Positions 56,048 to 64,000 of a DNA stretch of 64,000 bases are shown piece by piece. The stretch lies in NCBI RefSeq assembly GCF_005502275.1, contig NZ_SWLZ01000009.1, positions 1 to 64,000 on the forward strand, written 5' to 3'. A model generated the notes under the pieces. The model was not told the origin of the DNA. It did not search any database and saw only the letters and a list, made by a program, of their open reading frames with translations. The position numbers and the translations under genes are program-made. The stretch comes from Robertmurraya siralis (GTDB lineage: Bacteria > Bacillota > Bacilli > Bacillales > Cytobacillaceae). Positions within the stretch are counted from its first letter, which is position 1, and each line of letters starts with the position of its first letter.

Positions 56048-56416
56048 TTATTCTAATCCTGCAAGCCATTCAGCCATTGCTTCTTCTTGACCTGGAACTA
56101 GTCCTCCAGGCATACCTCCCTGAGTTCCATTCGTTAAGATTTCAACAATTTCCTCTTGACTAAATTTATCACCAACACCAATTAATGCAGGGGCAGTGGC
56201 ACCCTCATAATTACCACCATGGCAAGCAACACAACCTTTTTGTTGGTAAAGCTCCTCCGGAGTTGCAGATGCCAAGTCTTCCGTTTCTGCACCGCCTTTT
56301 TCTTGCTCAGCCGCAATTTCTTTCATGTCTCCAACACCTTTAAAAGACATTAAGAACATGGCAGCCACCCCAATGACCATAATTAAAACAAATGGAATAA
56401 TTGGATTCCGATTCAT
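56048..56416 (-). CDS. cccA: CccA, membrane-bound cytochrome c550
   Basis: A 122-residue cytochrome. One N-terminal anchor helix (PFVLIMVIGVAAMFLMSF) is followed by an acidic linker and a single heme site CVACHGG, with a distal Met in GGMPGGLVPG. It carries electrons outside the membrane. Location between trmK and sigA matches B. subtilis. ATG behind AAGGGAGG. Confidence 0.94.
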   Translation of the reverse strand: MNRNPIIPFVLIMVIGVAAMFLMSFKGVGDMKEIAAEQEKGGAETEDLASATPEELYQQKGCVACHGGNYEGATAPALIGVGDKFSQEEIVEILTNGTQGGMPGGLVPGQEEAMAEWLAGLE

Positions 56417-56666
56417 TGCTTTTAAACCTCCCTTATGTAAAAAACGCCAGTCCCATAGATTTAGTCAATTCCATAATGAGCTAAAGGCAAAAAACGAACC
56501 TTTATACATACGTAGAGCAAAAAATGAGATCATTTCATCGCGTTCGTTCAATCCTATTGCAGAGCCATTATGAAAAGGACAAATATAAATACAAACAACT
56601 TTTATTTTACTCGAAAAATGATTGAAGGAAAAGACCTAAAGTAAAGTTTATCACAGTAAGTTCAAA

Positions 56667-56703
56667 AAAAAGTCAAAAACTTCACTAATAAACGTGAAGT
56701 TTC
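56667..56703. terminator. Terminator of acyl-CoA dehydrogenase gene
   Basis: AAACTTCACTAATA pairs with the opposing CGTGAAGTTT; on the minus strand T residues follow. It lies about 50 bases after the stop. Confidence 0.8.
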
Positions 56704-56749
56704 ATCGGTTATGATTTGTTATTTTGTTATTTTTTATTCTAATCAATCT

Positions 56750-57889
56750 TTAACAGCCAATTTGGCGTGCAATGACCATCCGTTGAATTTCTGAAGTCCC
56801 TTCCCCAATTTCCGTTAATTTTCCATCTCGAAAATAGCGTTCGACTTCGTACGCCTTCATATATCCATAGCCACCATGAATTTGTATCGCTTGGTCGGCA
56901 ACCTCGCAACAAATTTCAGAGGCATAGAGCTTGCACATCGATGCTTCCTTTGTAAAAGAGCGCCCAACGTCTTTTAACCATGCTGCTTTATAAACCATAT
57001 TGCGAGCGAGTTCAATCTTCATCGCCATATCTGCTAACTTGAATTGAATTGCCTGAAATTTTGAAAGGGTTGTTCCGAATTGTCGTCTTTCTTTTGCATA
57101 TTGCAGCGCTTTTTCATAGGCTGCTTGAGCAATTCCTACCGCCATCGCCCCTATTCCAATTCTTCCCCCATCTAACGTAATAAGAAATTGTTTAAATCCC
57201 TCACCTTTTTTACCAAGCAGATTTTCAGTCGGAACTTCAACATTGTCCAGAACAAGTTCTGTCGTATTTGAAGCGTGTAAGCCCATTTTTTCATAATTGT
57301 TTTTAACTGAAAACCCTGAAGTATCAGTTGGAACAATTATTGCACTTATTTGTTTTTTTCCATTTACTTGACCAGTCACAGCGGTCAACGCAAGATGGTT
57401 TGCGTAGCTGGCATTGGTGATAAAACACTTGCTTCCATTAATGAAAAATGAGCCATTCTCTTCCTTTGCCACTGTTTCCGTACCTGCAGCATCAGAGCCT
57501 GCATTAGGCTCCGTTAGCCCAAATGCCCCGAGAGAACGGCCTTCACAAATGGGTACTAAATATTCCTGCTTTTGCTTTTCCGTTCCAAATAATGCGAGTG
57601 GAGCACCCCCTAATGAAATATGAGCAGAATACGTGATGCCTGTTGATGCACAGGCCCTGCTTAATTCCTCTGTAACAATCGCAAAGCTGATTGTATCAGC
57701 TCCCCCTCCCCCATACTCTTCGGGAAAAGGCAAGCCCATCATCCCCATTTCACCAAGTTTGTTGAAAATATCTCTCGGAAATTCCCTTTTCGCATCACGT
57801 TCAATTGCCCCTGGTTCAACCTCTTCCTTCGCAAACTCCTTAATCGTACGTCGAATCATATTTTGTTCAGGCGTTAATTCGAAATTCAC
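56750..57889 (-). CDS. Acyl-CoA dehydrogenase
   Basis: A 379-residue FAD-linked acyl-CoA dehydrogenase. The family pattern is clear: GLTEPNAGSDAAGTETVA (FAD/substrate), RRQFGTTLSKFQAIQFKLAD, GGYGYMKAYEVERYFRDGK and EIGEGTSEIQRMVIARQIG. It oxidises acyl-CoA to enoyl-CoA; the chain length is not known (short-chain type, as in MmgC/AcdA, is likely). The GTG at 57889 follows AAGGGGGGA; the upstream frame lacks a site. An ACAD gene between cccA and sigA is not found in the B. subtilis locus. Confidence 0.93.
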   Translation of the reverse strand: MNFELTPEQNMIRRTIKEFAKEEVEPGAIERDAKREFPRDIFNKLGEMGMMGLPFPEEYGGGGADTISFAIVTEELSRACASTGITYSAHISLGGAPLALFGTEKQKQEYLVPICEGRSLGAFGLTEPNAGSDAAGTETVAKEENGSFFINGSKCFITNASYANHLALTAVTGQVNGKKQISAIIVPTDTSGFSVKNNYEKMGLHASNTTELVLDNVEVPTENLLGKKGEGFKQFLITLDGGRIGIGAMAVGIAQAAYEKALQYAKERRQFGTTLSKFQAIQFKLADMAMKIELARNMVYKAAWLKDVGRSFTKEASMCKLYASEICCEVADQAIQIHGGYGYMKAYEVERYFRDGKLTEIGEGTSEIQRMVIARQIGC

Positions 57890-57989
57890 GAAAACTCCCC
57901 CCTTGACCTGACGATGCAATCGCTTACAATGATAGTATGAAGAAAATTCGTGAATTATCTCTGTATTTCTAAAAAAGCTAGGCATTAAC

Positions 57990-58526
57990 CTAAAAAATTT
58001 GGATCAAAATAGATATTGTGAGAAGGACTAAACCAAGATATCCAGAAATCAAAAAATATACAAGCCTTAACTTTTTCCCTGTTATGATCCATAACAAGCA
58101 GTTCATACATAGTACAACATAGAGAATGAGCATATTGTCGCCCATGAAATTTGTTGCTATTTCCGCACTGGACAGTAATAAAAGAAGACCCGTCATAATT
58201 AAAGCAATGTGATATTGTATGCCTTTTTTGAAAAAATAATATGTGAGCAATATTCCCATTATCGTAAAAAGAACTGCAACCCCTATTTGCAAATCGAAAG
58301 ATAATTCTGTAAAATAAAAGAAAAAAACATATATTGGAATTAACAGGATCGGAAGAATAAATTGCTTCTGAAATACTTTTTTGATTTTTTTTGAGTTAGA
58401 CTGCTGAGGATGGTCTCCTTCCGTATATAAAGTTAATAAATAGTCACAATACTGTTCAGGAAGCATCCTGTTTTCCTTCCAGGTCATAATTTCTTTTATG
58501 ATAATCGTTTTTCGCTTTTCATCCAT
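57990..58526 (-). CDS. Unrecognised membrane protein, 178 aa
   Basis: A protein with a soluble N-terminal 50 residues (MDEKRKTIIIKEIMTWKENR) and four or five membrane helices (FILPILLIPIYVFFFYF, IGVAVLFTIMGILLTYYF, LIMTGLLLLLSSAEIA, LILYVVLCMNCLLWII, YFLISGYLGLVLLTISIL). I do not recognise a family. It lies between sigA and the ACAD gene on the same strand. ATG with AAAGGATG upstream. Confidence 0.7.
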   Translation of the reverse strand: MDEKRKTIIIKEIMTWKENRMLPEQYCDYLLTLYTEGDHPQQSNSKKIKKVFQKQFILPILLIPIYVFFFYFTELSFDLQIGVAVLFTIMGILLTYYFFKKGIQYHIALIMTGLLLLLSSAEIATNFMGDNMLILYVVLCMNCLLWIITGKKLRLVYFLISGYLGLVLLTISILIQIF

Positions 58527-58565
58527 GGTTTCGCATCCTTTATTATAAAAGGCTATTCCTTATAA

Positions 58566-58606
58566 AAAGAAAATAGCTTACTTCAATTGTAAGAAGTAAA
58601 CTATTT
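58566..58606. terminator. Terminator of dnaG-sigA operon
   Basis: GAAAATAGCTTACTTC pairs with GAAGTAAACTATTTTC (one mismatch) around AATTGTAA; T run on the minus strand. It lies about 35 bases after the sigA stop. Confidence 0.88.
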
Positions 58607-58641
58607 TCTAGCAATAACTTTCTTAATATTTTATTGAAGCT

Positions 58642-59766
58642 TTATTCTAAAAAGTCTTTTAATCTTTTGCTTCTGCTTGGGTGTCTAAGCTTGCGAAGCG
58701 CTTTTGCCTCAATTTGTCTTATCCGTTCACGTGTCACTCCGAAGACTTTGCCCACTTCTTCTAGTGTACGTGTGCGTCCGTCATCTAATCCAAAGCGCAG
58801 ACGTAGCACATTTTCTTCTCTATCGGTTAATGTATCAAGAACATCTTCAAGCTGTTCTTTTAATAATTCATATGCCGCATGTTCAGAAGGTGATGTTGCA
58901 TCCTGATCTTCAATGAAATCTCCTAAATGCGAATCATCTTCCTCACCAATCGGAGTTTCAAGAGAAACAGGCTCTTGCGCAATTTTTAAAATTTCCCGGA
59001 CTTTATCTGGTGTTAAATCCATATCTTCCGCGATTTCTTCTGGTGTCGGTTCACGTCCTAAATCTTGAAGAAGTTGACGTTGGACACGAATTAGTTTATT
59101 AATCGTTTCCACCATGTGAACCGGAATCCGAATCGTTCTTGCTTGGTCAGCGATTGCACGAGTAATCGCTTGGCGAATCCACCATGTTGCATACGTGCTA
59201 AATTTAAAACCTTTACGGTAGTCAAACTTTTCAACTGCTTTAATTAAGCCCATATTTCCTTCTTGAATTAAATCTAGGAAAAGCATTCCGCGTCCGACAT
59301 AACGCTTTGCTATACTAACAACGAGACGAAGATTCGCCTCAGCTAAACGGCGCTTTGCTTCTTCGTCACCATCTTCAATTCTCTCAGCTAAGTTAATCTC
59401 TTCTTCCGCAGAGAGTAGATCAACGCGCCCAATTTCCTTCAAATACATACGAACTGGGTCATTAATTTTCACACCAGGAGGAACACTGAGGTCGTTTAAA
59501 TCAAACTCTTCCTCACCTTTTGAAAGTTCCTGCACATTCGGATCACTATCATCATTCTCATCTACAAGTTCCACACCATGCTCCTCTAAGAAAGCATAAA
59601 ATTCATCCATAGTATCCGAATCTAATTCAAAACTGGACAGTTTTTCCGCAATATGATCATAGGCGAGAACACCTGTTTTCTTTCCTACTTCTGTTAATTG
59701 TTCCTTTGCTTGTTCTAGGGTCAAATCTGAATCAACCTCTTTTGAACGGGCCGACTTTTCAGCCAT
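58642..59766 (-). CDS. sigA: SigA, housekeeping sigma factor
   Basis: A 374-residue primary sigma factor. Region 1.2 holds [17 protein letters not shown]; region 2 has [20 protein letters not shown] and [12 protein letters not shown]; region 3 [15 protein letters not shown]; region 4 [20 protein letters not shown] and [14 protein letters not shown]. It directs RNA polymerase to most growth promoters. ATG behind AGAAGGAGGGG. Operon with dnaG. Confidence 0.97.
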   Translation of the reverse strand: MAEKSARSKEVDSDLTLEQAKEQLTEVGKKTGVLAYDHIAEKLSSFELDSDTMDEFYAFLEEHGVELVDENDDSDPNVQELSKGEEEFDLNDLSVPPGVKINDPVRMYLKEIGRVDLLSAEEEINLAERIEDGDEEAKRRLAEANLRLVVSIAKRYVGRGMLFLDLIQEGNMGLIKAVEKFDYRKGFKFSTYATWWIRQAITRAIADQARTIRIPVHMVETINKLIRVQRQLLQDLGREPTPEEIAEDMDLTPDKVREILKIAQEPVSLETPIGEEDDSHLGDFIEDQDATSPSEHAAYELLKEQLEDVLDTLTDREENVLRLRFGLDDGRTRTLEEVGKVFGVTRERIRQIEAKALRKLRHPSRSKRLKDFLE

Positions 59767-59874
59767 ATGTACCCCTCCTTCTAAAAATCACGAAAACGAT
59801 TGAAATTTTTACTTTTATCGTTAAAATTTTGGTTATTTTTCATTGCATAACCTTCATTTTGAAACCAATATTGA

Positions 59875-61692
59875 TTATAAGGATTTTCTGAGCTGAATGA
59901 TTTCCATCGCAACTCGAGCCGCGCCAGAAAAATCAGATTCTGTCTCTAATTGTTGCCGTTCCCTCTCTTTTTCCTTTATCATTAACAACTTTTGGTGTTT
60001 CAACACCTGATTAATGTAATCACTTAACTCTTGTTCACTCAGTTCTTCATTAACAGACATCATTTCGATGTTCGCGATAACCCGCCTAAGTTTATCGTCT
60101 GACAAAAAGTTCATAAACTGACTTGGATTGGGCTCCATTCCTTTTTCATAATATCCATATAAATAAGTAATAATCGCTTGATGCTCATCAATATTAAAAG
60201 AATGACCTGAAAGCCTCTCTTGCACTTTATAGGCTATATTAGGATCTCTCATCATGTGGTAAATTAATCTTCTTTCAGCATTGTGAAAGGCTGGTTTTAA
60301 TGGTTCAATCTGCCTATTGGAGACAAATTTTTGTTTTTGTTCCGTAAAGGACTGTCCTTGTTTTTTTCTTTTCTGTGCAAAATAGAGCTGCTTCTGTTGC
60401 TCTTTTAAAGCATCCAAGGAAAGAGAAAACTCATTCGAAATCTGCCTTAAATAATGATCCCGCTCCACCGCCTTATCGAGCTGGCTAATTTCCCTTAATA
60501 CTTCTTCGATATACTGCAAGCGATCTCCTTCGTTTTGCAGATCTTTTCCTCTTCTGAAGTACAATAGCTTAAAAGCCATGAAGGTCATGCTTGAACCGAT
60601 GATTTCTTTTGTAAATCTATCTTCTCCGTATTTCTTAATATAATCATCCGGATCCAGACCATCAGGCATCATCGCAACCCTCACTTGGGAGCCAGCTTCA
60701 CTCAACAAATTGGCTGCACGATAAGCCGCTTCAATTCCTGCATTATCAGAGTCATAGCAAACCGTTACCGATTCACTATTCCTCCTAATTAAAGCAACGT
60801 GATCACTTGTTAACGATGTTCCCATTGTAGCAACACCATTTTCAATTCCAGCTCTGTTTGCTGCGATACAATCGGCAAAACCTTCAAATAGTACAACCTG
60901 CTGTAATTTTCGCATGCTCGATCTTGCTAAGTGAAAATTATATAAAATTTTACTTTTATTAAAGATTGCTGTTTCGGGACTATTTAAATATTTAGGTTCT
61001 TCTGACCCCAATGATCTCCCTGAAAATGCAATCGTATTTCCCTTTTGGTCAAAAATAGGGAACATAATTCGATCGCGAAAACGATCAAAATAAGTTCCGT
61101 CCTTTTCTCGTTTAATAATGAGACCTGATTTTTCCAGTATAGAGGGTTCGAATTTTCTCTTTGTCAAAAATTTATAAACAAATTCCCATGAATTTAATGC
61201 ATATCCGATTTGAAATTTCTCGATCGATTCTATTGTAAATCCTCGATTAAGCAGATATTCCAAAGCGTGCTGACCGTCTTTTGTATTCACCAGCAAATGA
61301 TGATAAAATTTACGTATTAATTCATGAGCTTCAATCATTTGTTTTAATTCTTTTGAAAAAGAAGTCTCAGTCGTAGATGTAACCTGTGATGACGTAATAT
61401 CTAACGCGATATTTGCTTTTTCAGCCAGTTTAATCGCCGCTTCAGGAAACGTGAGACTGTCAAGCTCCATAATAAACGAGAAAACATTTCCTCCTGCTCC
61501 ACACCCAAAACAATGGTAAATTTGTTTATCTGGTGAAACGGAAAAGGATGGTGTGTTTTCACCATGGAATGGGCATAAACCCATGTAGTTACGCCCTTGT
61601 TTTTTTAGTTGCACATAGTCACTAATGAGGTCAACTATATCAACGGCTTGGCGAATTTCATTTATTTTGTCTTCCGGAATTCGCACTTGCAT
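59875..61692 (-). CDS. dnaG: DnaG, primase
   Basis: A 605-residue primase that makes RNA primers for replication. The N-terminal zinc finger reads CPFHGENTPSF and YHCFGCGAGGN. The Toprim motifs are VVLFEGFADCIAA and VTVCYDSDNAGIEAA. The C-terminal 150 residues bind DnaB helicase. The ATG at 61692 follows GGAG by nine bases; the upstream ATG five codons earlier overlaps this site. Confidence 0.96.
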   Translation of the reverse strand: MQVRIPEDKINEIRQAVDIVDLISDYVQLKKQGRNYMGLCPFHGENTPSFSVSPDKQIYHCFGCGAGGNVFSFIMELDSLTFPEAAIKLAEKANIALDITSSQVTSTTETSFSKELKQMIEAHELIRKFYHHLLVNTKDGQHALEYLLNRGFTIESIEKFQIGYALNSWEFVYKFLTKRKFEPSILEKSGLIIKREKDGTYFDRFRDRIMFPIFDQKGNTIAFSGRSLGSEEPKYLNSPETAIFNKSKILYNFHLARSSMRKLQQVVLFEGFADCIAANRAGIENGVATMGTSLTSDHVALIRRNSESVTVCYDSDNAGIEAAYRAANLLSEAGSQVRVAMMPDGLDPDDYIKKYGEDRFTKEIIGSSMTFMAFKLLYFRRGKDLQNEGDRLQYIEEVLREISQLDKAVERDHYLRQISNEFSLSLDALKEQQKQLYFAQKRKKQGQSFTEQKQKFVSNRQIEPLKPAFHNAERRLIYHMMRDPNIAYKVQERLSGHSFNIDEHQAIITYLYGYYEKGMEPNPSQFMNFLSDDKLRRVIANIEMMSVNEELSEQELSDYINQVLKHQKLLMIKEKERERQQLETESDFSGAARVAMEIIQLRKSL

Positions 61693-61784
61693 TGAAAACA
61701 ACTCCATATATTGAATTTCGTAAGGTCATAACATGAAAAAAGAAATGTTCATCATAAGCTCAATGATGAGATATTCGGCAAAAA

Positions 61785-62222
61785 TCAAAGAACCCCTTTA
61801 ATTTTCGACAATAATTTAGTGAAATTTTTTTCAAAGCAGATTCGATCGTCCGTCGTGAATGGCTTCGGTCCCTTGCCATACTTCCCTTGTCTTCGTGCTT
61901 TAGCCGATAAATATCGCATATGCAGGGCAGCTTCAATATCTTTTTCATCATACAAGCTTCCGCGTGGGCTAAGGACAGAAACGTTTTTTGCCAATAGGGT
62001 TGAGGCTAAACCAATATCCTGTGTAACAGCTATGTCACCAGCATGAACATGATTCATGATAAACAAGTCTGCAGCCTCTTTATCTGAATCAACATAATGC
62101 CAGCTCCCGCCTAAAGTGTTATTTGTCATATGATTGTAGGAAGCAACAAAGGAAACAGCCACACCAAAATTCTGAGCAATTTCGACAATTTCCGCTTTTA
62201 CCGGACAAGAATCGGCATCCAC
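61785..62222 (-). CDS. yqxD: YqxD, DUF188 protein
   Basis: A 145-residue DUF188/YaiI family protein (DADSCPVKAEIVEIAQNF, ALSYNHMTN-like SYNHMTN, VTQDIGLASTLLAKN, SPRGSLYDEKDIEAALHMRY). Probably a PIN-like nuclease fold. The only standard start is GTG at 62222, but the family N-terminus extends about four residues upstream, where ATA stands in place of the usual ATG (ATA AAG GTC ATT GTG). The true start is therefore uncertain; a rare ATA/ATT start is possible. Confidence 0.85.
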   Translation of the reverse strand: MDADSCPVKAEIVEIAQNFGVAVSFVASYNHMTNNTLGGSWHYVDSDKEAADLFIMNHVHAGDIAVTQDIGLASTLLAKNVSVLSPRGSLYDEKDIEAALHMRYLSAKARRQGKYGKGPKPFTTDDRICFEKNFTKLLSKIKGVL

Positions 62223-62470
62223 AATGACCTTTATATTTCCTAATGTACTATAAATTCTACATCACTCCACATATTCCTGCTTAAAATAGGAATAAGTTTT
62301 AAATCTTGAATTTGTCGAATTTTCTTTTGGTTCTGAACTTGACTTCTATTCATAATTAGTTTATTCGTTCGGAAGTAAGTCTAAACCTATAATAAACATT
62401 TTTATCACAATTTTTTATTATAGTATAAACAATAGTATTTTTCCATTATTTTTTCTTTCATAATAAAAAA
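62223..62470. other. Spacer upstream of yqxD
   Basis: No gene seen; AT-rich promoter DNA for yqxD-dnaG-sigA. The MITE-like copy C begins at 62471. I can name no clear promoter here. Confidence 0.4.
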
Positions 62471-62598
62471 CTTTATTAAACAATATGATGGTTCAAACGA
62501 TTTTTGACTCATTTCGTGTGAATCAAGGTTTCCCCCACCTTTTTGGGTTATGCTGAAAAAGTTCGGCTAAAGATCGAACACTGGCATATAACAAAGCC
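62471..62598. repeat. MITE-like repeat, copy C (128 bp)
   Basis: Begins CTTTATTAAACAATATGATG and ends GGCATATAACAAAGCC. The middle has CGATTTTTGACTCATTTCG and GTGAATCAAGGTTT as in the other copies. The left end is slightly decayed. It lies between ppsR and yqxD. Confidence 0.65.
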
Positions 62599-62606
62599 AA
62601 TAAAAA

Positions 62607-62636
62607 AGAAAACTAGCACAAAATTTATGCACTAGT
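62607..62636. terminator. Terminator of ppsR
   Basis: AACTAGCACA pairs (with wobble pairs) with TGCACTAGT around AAATTTA; T residues follow on the minus strand. Confidence 0.7.
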
Positions 62637-62645
62637 CACACTCAC

Positions 62646-63464
62646 TTATTGAGATATTTTTCTTTTATAATACTGATTTAAAATGATATTTGCTGTTTCT
62701 TCCACAGCCTTGTTCGTCACATCAATGGTTTGGCAACCAATTTTGGAAACAATTTTCTCAAAGTATTCAAGTTCTTCGTTAATTCTCGTTAAGTTGGCAT
62801 AGCTCGCTTGATCATTTAGTCCTAGGGAAATTAAACGCTCCCGTCTAATACTATTTAATTTTTCCGAGCCGATTTTTAATCCGAAGCATTTTTCAGACGA
62901 AGTTTGAAAAAGCTCCTCAGGTGGGTCGACTTCAGGAACTAACGGTACGTTAGCAACTTTGAGTCGTTTATGGGCTAAATATTGCGAGAGTGGCGTTTTC
63001 GATGTGCGCGAAACACCAACAAGGACGATATCAGCTTTCAAAATCCCTCTCGGATCTCTTCCGTCATCATACTTGACTGCAAACTCGATTGCCTCCACCT
63101 TTTTGAAATAGTCTTCATCGAGCTTTCTTACCAATCCTGGTTCAAAAAGCGGTTTTATCCCACTTGCTGCTTGAATTTCATCAATTAATGGCCCAATGAT
63201 GTCACAGGCATAGATTTGCTCTTTCTTGCTCGCTTGCTTCATATAGTTGCGAATCTCTGGTTTTACCAACGTATAGGCAATCATTCCCTTGTCCATTTTC
63301 ACAAGTGAGATAACTTCATCAATATCTTCAATATCTTCTACATATGGGAATCGTTTAATGGTGGTATTGCTACCATTAAATTGGCTGACTGCAGCCTTTG
63401 TTACAAGCTCTGCTGTCTCCCCAACAGAGTCAGATACAACATAGATGATTGGAACCTTTCCCAT
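62646..63464 (-). CDS. yqfL: PpsR-type PPDK/PEP-synthase regulatory protein (YqfL)
   Basis: A 272-residue member of the DUF299 family, which acts as a kinase and phosphorylase on pyruvate-phosphate dikinase or PEP synthase. The phosphate-binding loop is [16 protein letters not shown]. The start [20 protein letters not shown] is typical. It lies next to ccpN as in B. subtilis and is thought to be functionally linked to gluconeogenesis control. ATG 63464 with GAGGGG upstream. Confidence 0.93.
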   Translation of the reverse strand: MGKVPIIYVVSDSVGETAELVTKAAVSQFNGSNTTIKRFPYVEDIEDIDEVISLVKMDKGMIAYTLVKPEIRNYMKQASKKEQIYACDIIGPLIDEIQAASGIKPLFEPGLVRKLDEDYFKKVEAIEFAVKYDDGRDPRGILKADIVLVGVSRTSKTPLSQYLAHKRLKVANVPLVPEVDPPEELFQTSSEKCFGLKIGSEKLNSIRRERLISLGLNDQASYANLTRINEELEYFEKIVSKIGCQTIDVTNKAVEETANIILNQYYKRKISQ

Positions 63465-63645
63465 TTAAAAAACCATCCCCTCTGTCACTTTTTCGACTAT
63501 GTTTTCCCTTATAGAGCTTTGTAGCTACAAAACAAAAGATGCTTTACACTCATTTTCAAGTCAATTTTCACAGATCAAGTTTTTGCATCCATTTTTTAAG
63601 GCCCCTGTTTCGATAAGCAATAGCAGTATATGTACAAATAACCAT

Positions 63646-64000
63646 TTATTCATTATTGGCAAGGGCAACCAGCGCTTTTGTTAAATTCGTTTTCGTAACT
63701 CTGCCAATCACTTCAAATCCTTTATCTGTTTCTTTAACGACAGGTAAAGCATCAATTTGTTTATCAATTAATTTACTTGCTACATCAATTAACAAATCTT
63801 CTTTTACACACATCGTAATATTGGGCATCCTTGTCATTATAATATTAACCGGGAGAGTCGTTAATTCCTGCTTGCCAATACTTGCGCGAAGTAAATCTTT
63901 CCTAGACAGCACTCCAACTAAAAGATTTTTCTGATCTACCACAAATAGTGTTCCCACATCTTCGAGAAACATCGTTACGATCGCATCATATACAGAGATA
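63646..64000 (-). CDS. ccpN: CcpN (YqzB), C-terminal part, partial at right edge
   Basis: The visible 118 residues hold CBS-domain sequence (GTLFVVDQKNLLVGVLSRKD, IMTRMPNITMCVKEDLLIDV, ASKLIDKQIDALPVVKET, VTKTNLTKALVAL). The frame is open through the right edge, so the helix-turn-helix N-terminus lies outside. CcpN represses gluconeogenic genes (gapB, pckA) in glucose medium. Its neighbour ppsR supports the call. Confidence 0.85.
   Translation of the reverse strand, partial: ISVYDAIVTMFLEDVGTLFVVDQKNLLVGVLSRKDLLRASIGKQELTTLPVNIIMTRMPNITMCVKEDLLIDVASKLIDKQIDALPVVKETDKGFEVIGRVTKTNLTKALVALANNE

Overview
The window is chromosomal DNA of a low-GC, endospore-forming member of the Bacillaceae. Evidence includes a GerA-family/SpoVAF-like germination protein, the dnaG-sigA macrodomain and gene-by-gene synteny with the Bacillus subtilis yqf-yqg region (ccpN, ppsR, yqxD, dnaG, sigA, cccA, trmK, yqfO, ispH, cshB, nfo, zur, ispG, sodA, pbpA, pst, gluP, glcK, yqgS-T-U-W-X-Y, comGA). 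Most genes lie on the minus strand. I cannot name the species from sequence alone.

Region 1 (1 to about 7290) is the right end of a temperate prophage. It runs off the left edge. A divergent lysogeny switch (Cro-like regulator and antirepressor leftward, self-cleaving CI-type repressor rightward) sits beside a large serine integrase. The leftward early operon carries a Gam-like protein, an ERF annealing protein, a short tyrosine recombinase, several tiny ORFs and the first codons of a probable DNA methyltransferase. The prophage has split comGA, the ATPase gene of the DNA-uptake pseudopilus: 235 ComGA-like residues run directly into phage DNA.

Region 2 (about 7300 to 29400) holds a SufR-like Cys regulator, yqgY, a MidA-type methyltransferase, yqgX, yqgW, yqgU, yqgT, a pseudogene with one in-frame stop, yqgS (lipoteichoic-acid synthase family), glcK, yqgQ, a SpoVAF-like gene, gluP, an L-lactate dehydrogenase, a DUF92 protein, yqgN and rpmG. 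It ends in a repeat-rich island with 52-bp hairpin tandem repeats inside a 575-bp element and an IS1182-type transposase remnant.

Region 3 (29400 to 45600) carries phosphate uptake and wall/oxygen genes: pstSCAB-phoU behind a clear array of PhoP boxes, pbpA, an MFS transporter, sodA, an Fnr-type [4Fe-4S] regulator with a candidate autoregulatory site, yqgC, an Na/Pi cotransporter, yqgB, yqfZ and ispG.

Region 4 (45600 to 64000) holds yqfX, yqfW, zur-znuB-znuC (zinc import), yqfT, nfo, cshB, yqfQ, ispH, yqfO-trmK, cccA, an acyl-CoA dehydrogenase, sigA, dnaG, yqxD, ppsR and the C-terminal part of ccpN, which runs off the right edge.

A family of roughly 95-128 bp MITE-like repeats with ends resembling GGCTTTGTTA/TAACAAAGCC is scattered through the intergenic DNA. 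The features most worth a second look are the comGA-splitting prophage, the repeat families, the Fnr autoregulation site, the nonsense-mutated metalloprotease-like gene and a GC-rich structured intergenic element near 49.4 kb. I found no CRISPR array, rRNA or tRNA, and nothing I can defend as an entirely new multi-gene system.
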